Positions 8,025 to 14,824 of a stretch of 27,094 nt of DNA are shown one piece after another (the first letter of the stretch is position 1; each line of letters starts with the position of its first letter). The position numbers and the translations under genes were made by a program. The stretch lies in the NCBI GenBank assembly GCA_051747745.1, contig JBNJGL010000030.1, positions 1 through 27,094 of the forward strand. The letters run 5' to 3'. The DNA comes from QPJE01 sp051747745 (lineage in GTDB: Bacteria > Bacillota > Halanaerobiia > Halanaerobiales > Halanaerobiaceae). A model generated the notes under the pieces. That model was given only the letters and a program-made list of their open reading frames with translations, made no database searches and was not told the DNA's origin.

Positions 8025-8055
8025 AAAAAACTCCGGATGTGGTAATACACCCGGA
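8025..8055 (-). terminator. Rho-independent terminator of the methionine gamma-lyase gene
   Basis: On the minus strand TCCGGGTGT pairs with ACATCCGGA (one G-T pair, loop about 6 nt), followed by GTTTTTT. It lies about 90 nt past the stop at 8146. Confidence 0.8.
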
Positions 8056-8145
8056 TTTAAACTTAAAACTTGCTGTATTCATACCATAAAGGATGGTTAT
8101 ATCTGTTAATCTATTTCACTGAAAAGATTCTTAAAAAATTGAATA

Positions 8146-9345
8146 TTATTTTATTTCTGCTTCCATTTTTTCTAATGCCTGCTTTAAATCTGCCAGAATA
8201 TCTTCTATATTTTCAACACCAATTGACAGCCTTACCTGCCCTTCATGAATTCCCACTGCTGCTCTTTCTTCTGGTGTCATATCAAAATGACTCATCGAAG
8301 GAGAATGCTGAATTAATGAATCTACATTTCCCAAACTTGTAGCAAGATTAATAACTTCCACACTGTTCATTAATGCTTTACCTGCATCAAATCCTCCTTT
8401 AAGATCAAAACTGATCATGCCACCAAATCCGCGCATCTGTTTTTTAGCTAACTCATGCTGAGGATGTTCTTTTAATCCTGGATAGTATACTTTTTCTACT
8501 GCAGGATGTTCTTTTAAAAACTCAGCAGCTATCTGTGCATTTTCACAGTGGCGCTCCATTCTTAATTCCAGTGTCTTCATGCCCTGCATAACAAGCCATG
8601 CATCAAATGGAGAAATAACTGCTCCAAATGTCTGGAGCTGCGGCATTCTGGCTTTTTTAATGAACTCCTTACTGCCGACTATAACACCTGCTACAACATT
8701 ACCGTGGCCGCTTAAATATTTTGTGGCACTGTGAACAACTACATCTGCTCCCAGATCTAAAGGATTTTGAAGATATGGTGAAGCAAAGGTACTGTCAACT
8801 ATTACTTCTGCACCATTTTTATGTGCAGATTCAGAAATTGCTTCAATATCACTAATCCTTAAAATTGGATTGGCAGGTGTTTCAATATAAACAGCTTTTG
8901 TGTTAGGTTGGAATGCTTTTTCTACAGCATTAATGTCTGAAGTGTCAACCAGAGTAACCTCAACACCATAATCTCTTAAAACCTGTTCAATTAGAGCAAA
9001 TGTACATCCATAGAGAACATCACCTGCAATAATATGGTCTCCTCCTTTTACCAGAGTCATAATAGCGGTTGAAATTGCAGCCATTCCAGACCCAACGGCA
9101 AGACCAGCTTCACCATTTTCCAGTTTTGCTACTTTGTTTGCAAGTTCAGCTTCAGATGGACTGCGAAAACGTGTATATGTAAATCCTGCTTCCTGATTCT
9201 GATTTAATCTAATTGCTTCATCAACATTTTCTAATACAAATGTAGAGGTTTGATATATTGGACTGGCATGTGCACCTGTCCTGGGATCGTGTTCCTGCCC
9301 TACATGAATTGCTTTTGTTCCAAAACCAAATTTTTTTTCCTTCAT
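8146..9345 (-). CDS. megL: Methionine gamma-lyase (Cys/Met metabolism PLP enzyme)
   Basis: 399 aa, usual for the cystathionine gamma-synthase-like PLP family. The PLP lysine is Lys209 in HSATKYLSGHGNVVAG, and YTRFRSP carries the phosphate-binding Tyr and Arg from the neighbouring subunit. LYGCTFAL places Tyr112 and Cys114 at the positions that mark methionine gamma-lyases; cystathionine synthases and lyases usually lack this cysteine. Predicted reaction: L-methionine to methanethiol, 2-oxobutanoate and ammonia, in the cytoplasm. The start ATG has GGAGGC at about 10 nt. An FCD-GntR regulator gene stands 147 nt upstream on the same strand, and the interval carries a tandem-repeat operator candidate, so it is probably controlled by that regulator. 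O-acetylhomoserine sulfhydrylase is a less likely alternative. Confidence 0.9.
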   Translation of the reverse strand: MKEKKFGFGTKAIHVGQEHDPRTGAHASPIYQTSTFVLENVDEAIRLNQNQEAGFTYTRFRSPSEAELANKVAKLENGEAGLAVGSGMAAISTAIMTLVKGGDHIIAGDVLYGCTFALIEQVLRDYGVEVTLVDTSDINAVEKAFQPNTKAVYIETPANPILRISDIEAISESAHKNGAEVIVDSTFASPYLQNPLDLGADVVVHSATKYLSGHGNVVAGVIVGSKEFIKKARMPQLQTFGAVISPFDAWLVMQGMKTLELRMERHCENAQIAAEFLKEHPAVEKVYYPGLKEHPQHELAKKQMRGFGGMISFDLKGGFDAGKALMNSVEVINLATSLGNVDSLIQHSPSMSHFDMTPEERAAVGIHEGQVRLSIGVENIEDILADLKQALEKMEAEIK

Positions 9346-9393
9346 TTTTATTGCCTCCTGTAATTAAATATAAATTGCAAATATTATTAATTT

Positions 9394-9428
9394 ACTGTTA
9401 ACTGTTAACTGTTAACTGTCGACAGTTA
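9394..9428. promoter_or_regulatory. Heptad tandem repeat ending in a 16-bp palindrome, operator candidate before megL
   Basis: ACTGTTA is repeated head to tail three times (9394-9414), followed by ACTGTCG and ACAGTTA. The last part forms the perfect palindrome TAACTGTCGACAGTTA (9413-9428). The core TGT-CG-ACA fits the dyads bound by many FCD-GntR regulators. It lies immediately downstream of the -10 box at 9434-9439, where a bound repressor would block transcription. A related heptad array lies in front of the GntR gene. Confidence 0.7.
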
Positions 9429-9433
9429 GTATT

Positions 9434-9439
9434 ATTATA
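9434..9439 (-). promoter_or_regulatory. -10 box of a promoter for megL
   Basis: TATAAT on the minus strand at 9439-9434; a weak -35 (GATTTT) lies 17 bp upstream. The predicted start site falls inside the palindrome at 9413-9428. Confidence 0.5.
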
Positions 9440-9492
9440 CTTCTCTCTTCATAACTAAAATCCTCTTTTTTTTGAAATTTTTTTGGAATTTA

Positions 9493-10143
9493 TTATAAAC
9501 CCTCGATATGTCTTTTTAATGCTTTTTTGCAATTTTCTGCATCACCGGATTGAAGATAGGCAATAATATCATAATGGGTTTCTGCAGTATTTGTTAAATC
9601 ACCAGTTAATTCAGTGTCAAATAACATTGCAAATTGGAGTTGAATATAGAGGTCAAAAAGAATCTTTACTCTGCGGGGGCTGTTTGCTTTTTTCCAGATA
9701 TATCTGTGAAAACTGAGATCTTTTTCATTTATTTGAAACATTTTATCAGTAAACGTAAGATCTGAATCAGCAATTTTCATCATCTCATCTACTATACTTT
9801 CTAAATGTTTAAAATCTGCTTCACTCAATTTTTCTTCCTCAACTATTTTATCAATTAAACTGTTTTCCAGAGAAAGACGTATACTATAAATTTCCTTAAT
9901 ATCATCTAAAGTTAATTCAACAACATAGCTTCCTTTTCGCGGAACTTGCTTTACAAGTCCATGGCTCTGCAGTTCTTTAATTCCTTCTCTAATTGGCGCT
10001 CTGCTGATATTTAATTCTTCTGCAACTTTTACTTCATTTATCCTGTCTCCCGCTTTATATTCTCCGGTCAATATTTTACTTTTTAAATATTCTACTGCAA
10101 CATCTTTAAGACTCTGTTTTAAATAATTTGAATCTACAGACAT
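9493..10143 (-). CDS. GntR-family transcriptional regulator, FCD (FadR) subfamily
   Basis: 216 aa. Residues 10-75 form the GntR winged helix: LKSKILTGEYKAGDRINEV, then AEELNISRAPIREGIKELQ, then GLVKQVPRKGSYVV. Residues 80-216 are an all-helical FCD effector domain. Its metal-site residues are visible: Asp and His in EKDLSFHRYIW, a His in ETHYDII and the last His in KRHIEGL, so it probably senses a small carboxylate or amino acid. The ATG has GGAGGTGT at 6 nt. It lies directly upstream of megL on the same strand, and both upstream regions share a CTGTYNN heptad array, which points to autoregulation and control of methionine degradation. The effector is unknown. Confidence 0.9.
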   Translation of the reverse strand: MSVDSNYLKQSLKDVAVEYLKSKILTGEYKAGDRINEVKVAEELNISRAPIREGIKELQSHGLVKQVPRKGSYVVELTLDDIKEIYSIRLSLENSLIDKIVEEEKLSEADFKHLESIVDEMMKIADSDLTFTDKMFQINEKDLSFHRYIWKKANSPRRVKILFDLYIQLQFAMLFDTELTGDLTNTAETHYDIIAYLQSGDAENCKKALKRHIEGL

Positions 10144-10181
10144 GGGACACCTCCATGAGTTTTATTGTGAAAATAAATTTT

Positions 10182-10202
10182 CTGTCGTCTGTCGACTGTT
10201 TC
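10182..10202. promoter_or_regulatory. Heptad repeat CTGTCGT-CTGTCGA-CTGTTTC upstream of the GntR gene, operator candidate
   Basis: Three head-to-tail heptads beginning CTGT, with a near-palindromic core CTGTCGACTG. It lies 40-60 nt upstream of the regulator ATG. Sequence and 7-bp period match the array in front of megL, suggesting one protein binds both. Confidence 0.65.
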
Positions 10203-10273
10203 CATTATTCAACAATTATTTTGCAAATCCTTTTTTATAAAGCTGTTTTTTTGAAAAAATTATATTTTTATTT

Positions 10274-11398
10274 TTAGAGGCAGTAAAGTCTAATTATTTG
10301 TTCTGCAGCTTCTTCCAGTAATAAATCAGCTTGTTTTACTGCATTTGTTAAACTAATTGGTTCTTTTATAATACTGAATACTGCATCAATTCCATGTCTG
10401 TTCACTTCTTTATAACCTGCTCCCAGTGATCCGGCAGCAGCTATAACATCAACACCTTTTTTTTTCGCTCTTCTGGCTGCTCCATAAGCTGCTTTCCCAG
10501 AAATTGTCTGTCTGTCTATTTTCCCTTCACCTGTAATTAATAAATCTGCATCACTGAGGTAGCTGTCAAAATTAACTGTATCTAGCACGATTTCTATTCC
10601 AGGTTTGAGTTCAGCATTTAAAAATGCAGCCATTCCTCCACCCAGTCCACCTGCTGCCCCACTTCCAGATATTTTCTGAATATCAAATCCTAATTCACTT
10701 TTAATTACAGCAGCAAACTTTTTCATATTCCTGTCCAGAATTTCAATCATCTTCTCGTCTGCCCCTTTTTGTGGGCCATAGACATATGCAGCACCATTTT
10801 CTCCGTAAAAAGGATTATCAACATCACAGGCAGTTACAATTTTTACTCCTTTTAAATTTTCTTTTAGATTACTCAAATCTATTTTTTTTATTTTAGAAAG
10901 ATTTTTCCCTCCAAACTCTATCTCTTTTCCATTTTTATCATAAAAATGGGCGCCTAAAGCCTGGGCCAGCCCTACACCTGCATCATTTGTAGCACTACCT
11001 CCAATAGCAACAATTAACTTTTTCGCACCTTTTTTAACTGCATCAAAAATTAATTCTCCAGTACCATAAGTTGTTGTCAGCAGCGGATTTTTTTCTTCTG
11101 AAGAAAGAAGTGTAATACCAGATGCTTCCGCCATTTCTACAACAGCAGTTCCATTATCGAGCAGAGCATATTCTGCCATAATTTTTCTTCCCAGAGGATC
11201 ACTCACTTCTTTTGCAGTTATCTTTCCACCAACTGCATCAACAAGTGCCTGCATAGTTCCTTCTCCTCCATCTGCCAGTGGAACTTTAAAAGTCTCAATA
11301 GTCTGATCAAAATTTTTTATTCCTCTTTCTACAGCTTCGGCAGCTTCCAGAGCGGTTAAAGAACCTTTAAAAGAATCTGGAGCTATTAATACTTTCAA
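10274..11398 (-). CDS. glxK: Glycerate kinase (GlxK/GarK family)
   Basis: 374 aa, the usual length of the GarK/GlxK fold. It starts MKVLIAPDSFKGSLTALEAA, the N-terminal signature of the family, followed by PLADGGEGT near residue 42, an IGGSATNDAGVGLAQALGA segment near residue 130 and GSGAAGGLGGGM near residue 245. Predicted reaction: ATP-dependent phosphorylation of D-glycerate, probably giving 2-phosphoglycerate (the family includes 2-kinases), feeding lower glycolysis. The start is a TTG (11398) after GGTGGTG. It lies 128 nt downstream of the DUF4438 gene on the same strand, with a hairpin but no clear terminator between, so the two may be co-transcribed. Confidence 0.92.
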   Translation of the reverse strand: MKVLIAPDSFKGSLTALEAAEAVERGIKNFDQTIETFKVPLADGGEGTMQALVDAVGGKITAKEVSDPLGRKIMAEYALLDNGTAVVEMAEASGITLLSSEEKNPLLTTTYGTGELIFDAVKKGAKKLIVAIGGSATNDAGVGLAQALGAHFYDKNGKEIEFGGKNLSKIKKIDLSNLKENLKGVKIVTACDVDNPFYGENGAAYVYGPQKGADEKMIEILDRNMKKFAAVIKSELGFDIQKISGSGAAGGLGGGMAAFLNAELKPGIEIVLDTVNFDSYLSDADLLITGEGKIDRQTISGKAAYGAARRAKKKGVDVIAAAGSLGAGYKEVNRHGIDAVFSIIKEPISLTNAVKQADLLLEEAAEQIIRLYCL

Positions 11399-11494
11399 GA
11401 TACAACACCACCATTTCCTTTATGCGAGAATTTTAACTAAACATTTATTACCTATAAAATTATAAATCAATTTATATTTCTGGATACAGCTGTT

Positions 11495-11516
11495 TCCCGC
11501 CCTAAAAAGAGCGGGA
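11495..11516. other. Hairpin between the DUF4438 and glycerate kinase genes
   Basis: TCCCGC (11495-11500) pairs with GCGGGA (11511-11516), extended by two pairs after one mismatch. No T-tract follows on the minus strand (AAACAGC), so this is a weak terminator or an mRNA-processing or stability hairpin. Confidence 0.45.
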
Positions 11517-11526
11517 TTTAATAAAA

Positions 11527-12390
11527 TCACTTCATATAATTGATAAGATTTGCTTTTTGATCTATGAAGGTCTCAATTAGGCTTTTTTTGGCTGTAAAAA
11601 GTGTTGTCACTCCAGGGCCATGACCCATTTTAATACAATCACTGTGAATTACTACTCCAATTGTTCCTGCTCCGCGTTTATACTCTCTTCCATATGAATT
11701 ATCACAATCTTTAAGATATACTATATCGCCAAGACGAAGTTTATCAATTCCCAGTTCTTTTATTAATTCAGCATCACCTGTGGTAATATCATAATCTCCT
11801 CTTCCAGCTGAAGCAGCACCTATACCAGATCCCATTATTTCTCCGGGTATTTCTGCAGCAACACCTATTTTAAATTTGCCATCCGCTTCTTCAATATTCA
11901 GCTTTTTTAATAAAACCGGATCAATATTAAAGACTTTAATCTCTGGATAATCCACAAGTTTTATTCCCTGTCCATATGCTTTAACGAGTATCTCATCACC
12001 AATCTTCATCTTTTCCAGATCTTCAGGTGCAAAATATATTAAAACATGATCAATACCACCATGTGTACCGGTTACAAATCCTTCTGCACCTTCAGCCTGA
12101 CCACTTACAACTCTGGCTTTATTTCCAACACAGGCCAGAGAAGCCAGCCCCAAATTTTCTGCTTCTTTATTCTTATCGACTATCTTCATACTCACCCCTG
12201 GTTCAATATGGTCACCAGCCCAGCCAAAAGCTGGATCACCAATACTTACATTGTAGGTTATTCCTCCGGTCGCAGGTAATATATTTGCCATACCTTCCCT
12301 GTCAACTCTGTAAGGAGAAGTTCCCGCCTTTGGATGAGCAATAATCCCCTGTACGGACTGCATAACTAGCCTATCTTCGTTAAATTTCAT
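11527..12390 (-). CDS. DUF4438-type conserved protein of unknown function
   Basis: 287 aa, soluble, with no signal peptide or membrane segment. I recognise it as a DUF4438-like protein; members occur in Thermotogae and anaerobic Firmicutes and at least one has a solved structure, but no activity is known to me. Visible features are an early IIAHPKAGTSPYRVD segment, GTHGGIDHVLIYF near residue 110, a Gly-rich PGEIMGSGIGAASAGRGDYD near residue 185, and a C-terminal block with DCDNSYGREYKRGAGTIGVV and HSDCIKMGHGPGVTTLF. Conserved Asp, His and Gly in the two Gly-rich blocks look like a ligand or metal site. The ATG has CAGGAGG at 7 nt. Its neighbour, glycerate kinase, suggests a link to glycerate or sugar-acid use, which is only inference. 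Confidence 0.7.
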   Translation of the reverse strand: MKFNEDRLVMQSVQGIIAHPKAGTSPYRVDREGMANILPATGGITYNVSIGDPAFGWAGDHIEPGVSMKIVDKNKEAENLGLASLACVGNKARVVSGQAEGAEGFVTGTHGGIDHVLIYFAPEDLEKMKIGDEILVKAYGQGIKLVDYPEIKVFNIDPVLLKKLNIEEADGKFKIGVAAEIPGEIMGSGIGAASAGRGDYDITTGDAELIKELGIDKLRLGDIVYLKDCDNSYGREYKRGAGTIGVVIHSDCIKMGHGPGVTTLFTAKKSLIETFIDQKANLINYMK

Positions 12391-12600
12391 TTTTTTCCTC
12401 CTGTATTAAATATTTTTATTGATTACAAAACATATTACTTTTAAAGTTTTAATACTGTATTTTCCCAAAAAATAACTCCATGAAATATTTTGCCGAAAAG
12501 ATTTACTCTATCTGAAAATTTAGTTTATTCCATTGTATCACAAAATCTTTGTTCTTTATAATAAGATCGAAATCTAAAAACTTCCTTTAAACTGATATTT

Positions 12601-13587
12601 TTAAGTAATATTTAAACCTTTATCTCTATTTAAATTTAAAAATATAAGCAGAACAAGTGATGCTATCGGTAAAATCAAAATTATCCTTATTGAATACATA
12701 ATATTAAAACTATCTGCTATATAACCCAGTCCAGTGGCCCCCAGGGCTCCTAACCCTGAACCAAAACCAGTCATTAATCCTGCCGCAAGACCGGCTTTCC
12801 CGGGCATAATCCGCTGACCTAATATTACGGTTATTCCAAAAGTACTCATTAAAACAAGACCATTTAGCACAGCTGCAATGCTGGTAATAAAACTGCTGGT
12901 ATTAAAAATTATATATGTAAAAGGAATACTCAAAGTTATAAAAACAGTTAACACTTTAAGCAGCCCCACCCGGTCGCCAAGCCGTCCTGCTATTAAAGTA
13001 CCTGCAGCTCCAGCAGTCAAAAATAATGTCAGCAGCCTGCTGCCAAAAAAACCTGCCTTCCCCAGATGATCAATAAAATAAAGTGGGATAAAATTAAGAA
13101 TGCCTGCACTTAACCAGGATCTAACAATCACAAACAGCAAAAGTATAACTATGGAAGTTTTTCTTTTTTTATTTTCCTCTTTTTCTGCTGTTTTTACGTT
13201 TTTATAAGGATCTTCAATTATATATTTGCCATCTATTTTAAACAAATAATATCCGGCAGCTGGAATAACTAAAATAGCCGGTATTAGAAAATATATTGTT
13301 CCTTTAAGACCAGAAAGACCAATAAAAAAAGATATCAATACTGGTGCAAGGGCAACTCCAAGGGTTCCGCCAAGAGAAAATATAGACATTGCCTGAGCCT
13401 GATTTTCCCCTCTGCTCAGCTGAAAAACAAGTCTGGAAGCATAAGGGTGAAATGCTGCTACTCCAATTCCTGAAAGAAATACCACAAAAAGCAGAAGTTT
13501 ATAATTGCCGATAAAACCAAGTGAACTCAAAGCAGTAATTGACAGTACTGTAGAAGCAGGTATAATCCATAAATTGAAAACCACCAC
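12601..13587 (-). CDS. MFS transporter, fosmidomycin-resistance (Fsr)-like, N-terminally short
   Basis: 328 aa, whereas Fsr-like MFS proteins have about 400 aa and 12 helices. The first recognisable part corresponds to helices 3 and 4 (GIGVAAFHPYASRL is the family motif at the start of helix 4). About 70-75 residues comprising helices 1 and 2 and the loop-2-3 motif are absent. The start is a GTG pair at 13587 preceded by GGGA, and an in-frame TAA stands 15 nt further upstream. No missing part is recoverable from the 213 bp up to the next gene. The rest is intact: a charged central loop (residues 118-143) and six C-terminal helices with AGRLGDRVG. It may be a decaying gene or a shortened but expressed one, as a promoter lies just upstream. 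Substrate unknown. Confidence 0.75.
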   Translation of the reverse strand: MVVFNLWIIPASTVLSITALSSLGFIGNYKLLLFVVFLSGIGVAAFHPYASRLVFQLSRGENQAQAMSIFSLGGTLGVALAPVLISFFIGLSGLKGTIYFLIPAILVIPAAGYYLFKIDGKYIIEDPYKNVKTAEKEENKKRKTSIVILLLFVIVRSWLSAGILNFIPLYFIDHLGKAGFFGSRLLTLFLTAGAAGTLIAGRLGDRVGLLKVLTVFITLSIPFTYIIFNTSSFITSIAAVLNGLVLMSTFGITVILGQRIMPGKAGLAAGLMTGFGSGLGALGATGLGYIADSFNIMYSIRIILILPIASLVLLIFLNLNRDKGLNIT

Positions 13588-13611
13588 TCCCAGATATTTT
13601 TATATATTAAT

Positions 13612-13640
13612 AGCATACCCGGGATATAAAGATAAAGCAA
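13612..13640 (-). promoter_or_regulatory. Promoter just upstream of the short MFS gene
   Basis: TTGCTT (13640-13635), 17 bp, TATGCT (13617-13612) on the minus strand, about 25 nt from the GTG start. It places the transcript start right before the shortened reading frame. Confidence 0.5.
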
Positions 13641-13750
13641 GTATTTTTATTTAATCATTAATACAAAACTCATTCACCATCACAAATACTTTATTTCTGC
13701 AGTCTTTCTAATATTATTTTTATTTCAACAATGCAAAATATATTTTATCG

Positions 13751-13759
13751 TGATATAAT
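13751..13759 (+). promoter_or_regulatory. Extended -10 promoter of the SIMPL gene
   Basis: TGATATAAT, an extended -10 (TGnTATAAT), 42 nt before the ATG. The -35 region (ATGCAA at 13731-13736) is weak, as expected for extended -10 promoters. Confidence 0.55.
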
Positions 13760-13800
13760 AAATTTAAATAATATGAGAAATTTAAAAAAGAAGGGATAAT

Positions 13801-14526
13801 ATGAAAAATAATACATATATTATTTTGTCAATTTCAATTATAATTGCTGCTTTAATACTGGGAGGATTTTTCTATCAGGCAGTTAATAAAGAAAATACTA
13901 TTAAAGTAGTTGGAGTTGCAAAAAGACCATTTGAAGCTGATACTTTAAAGTGGTCTGTTGATCTGGAAACAGAAGTAGGTCCCCAAAAACTGCAGCAGGG
14001 CTATTTAATAATGAAAGACAGGCTGTTGAATTTCAAAGAAGAAATTAGCAAAATAGGCATAGAAACTCAACAATTTAATGTCCAGCCAATACAGGTAACA
14101 AAAGAATTTGATTATATTTATAAAGATGGAAATAGTGAAAGGGTTTTTAGAGGCTACAGATTAAATCAGTATATTTTCTTGATAACAAAAAATATCGATC
14201 AGGTAGAAAACCTTGTTCTCAATCCCTTAGAACTTTATAGCAAAAATATCTTTATAAAAAATTCCAACCTCCAGTATTATTTTTCGGAAATAGATAACCT
14301 CAAAAAGGAAATTATTGCTGAAGCTACAGTAAATGCACGTGAGAGAGCAGAAAGAATGTTAGAAGAAACTGATCTTAAACCAGATAAAGTCCTTTCGATG
14401 AATTCAGGTATTTTCCAGATTACTGAACCATATTCTACTGATACATCAAGCATGGGAATCTACAATACAAGCAGCAGAAATAAAGAAATCAGTGTTACAG
14501 CACATGCTGTTTTCTCTATAAAATAG
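13801..14526 (+). CDS. SIMPL-domain (DUF541) protein, membrane-anchored or exported
   Basis: 241 aa and the only plus-strand gene. Residues 7-27 are a hydrophobic helix with no obvious cleavage site or lipobox, so it is probably an uncleaved anchor with the rest outside the cytoplasmic membrane. Residues 33-240 are a SIMPL/DUF541 domain: TIKVVGVAKRPFEADTLKW at the start, a middle IGIETQQFNVQPI strand, the helical AEATVNARERAERMLEE segment, and a C-terminal ISVTAHAVFSI strand. The family resembles BP26/OMP28 surface antigens and the mouse signalling protein that gave the name; its bacterial role is unknown. The start ATG has AGAAGGG at 5 nt. It is monocistronic, with its own promoter and a strong terminator. 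Confidence 0.88.
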   Translation: MKNNTYIILSISIIIAALILGGFFYQAVNKENTIKVVGVAKRPFEADTLKWSVDLETEVGPQKLQQGYLIMKDRLLNFKEEISKIGIETQQFNVQPIQVTKEFDYIYKDGNSERVFRGYRLNQYIFLITKNIDQVENLVLNPLELYSKNIFIKNSNLQYYFSEIDNLKKEIIAEATVNARERAERMLEETDLKPDKVLSMNSGIFQITEPYSTDTSSMGIYNTSSRNKEISVTAHAVFSIK

Positions 14527-14560
14527 AATATTTATCAACCCAAAAAATGAACTTAAAATT

Positions 14561-14606
14561 AAGATCCTGCTGAAGATTCATACTGCACAGCAGGATCTTT
14601 TATTTC
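14561..14606 (+). terminator. Rho-independent terminator of the SIMPL gene
   Basis: AAGATCCTGCTG (14561-14572) pairs perfectly with CAGCAGGATCTT (14588-14599) over 12 bp, followed by TTATTT. It lies 35 nt after the stop. Since serS converges from the right, it may also act in reverse. Confidence 0.85.
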
Positions 14607-14775
14607 TATCAATAGTTAAACTATTTTAAATTTTCCCGAACACCTTTTCAGCCAGATGCTTATTCCGAAATATAACATCTACACTTCTAAAAAACACCCG
14701 ATATCATTATTTCTTTCCATCTCAACCTTAAAAATCATTACTACATATCAATTTCATTTACTTTTAATTGGCCCT

Positions 14776-14796
14776 CCTCGGGGAAAGCCCACGAGG
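14776..14796. other. GC-rich hairpin downstream of serS, unidentified
   Basis: CCTCGGGG and CCCaCGAGG form an 8-bp stem with one bulged A and an AAAG tetraloop. It lies in a roughly 40-bp GC-rich island in AT-rich spacer, about 30-50 nt past the serS stop. There is no T-tract on the minus strand. It could end the serS message by another route, be a small palindromic repeat element, or be the remnant of a structured RNA. I do not recognise a tRNA or SRP RNA here. Confidence 0.4.
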
Positions 14797-14824
14797 TTTG
14801 CTAGCAGACTATAACTTCTATCAC

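Noticed and set aside
9394..9428. CRISPR-like repeat array
   Set aside because: Repeats are 7 bp with no spacers, so this is a tandem operator-type repeat, not CRISPR.
9346..9492. SAM (S-box) riboswitch or methionine T-box before megL
   Set aside because: The 147-bp interval lacks the paired S-box helices, a T-box sequence and a terminator; it holds the heptad/palindrome array instead.
11495..11516. Strong terminator separating the DUF4438 and glycerate kinase genes
   Set aside because: The hairpin lacks a T-tract on the transcribed strand, so it is not called a terminator.
14600..14824. Possible tRNA-Ser or SRP RNA gene downstream of serS
   Set aside because: No cloverleaf, anticodon arm, T-loop (GTTCGAATC-like) or SRP tetraloop domain could be found; only the short GC-rich hairpin stands out.
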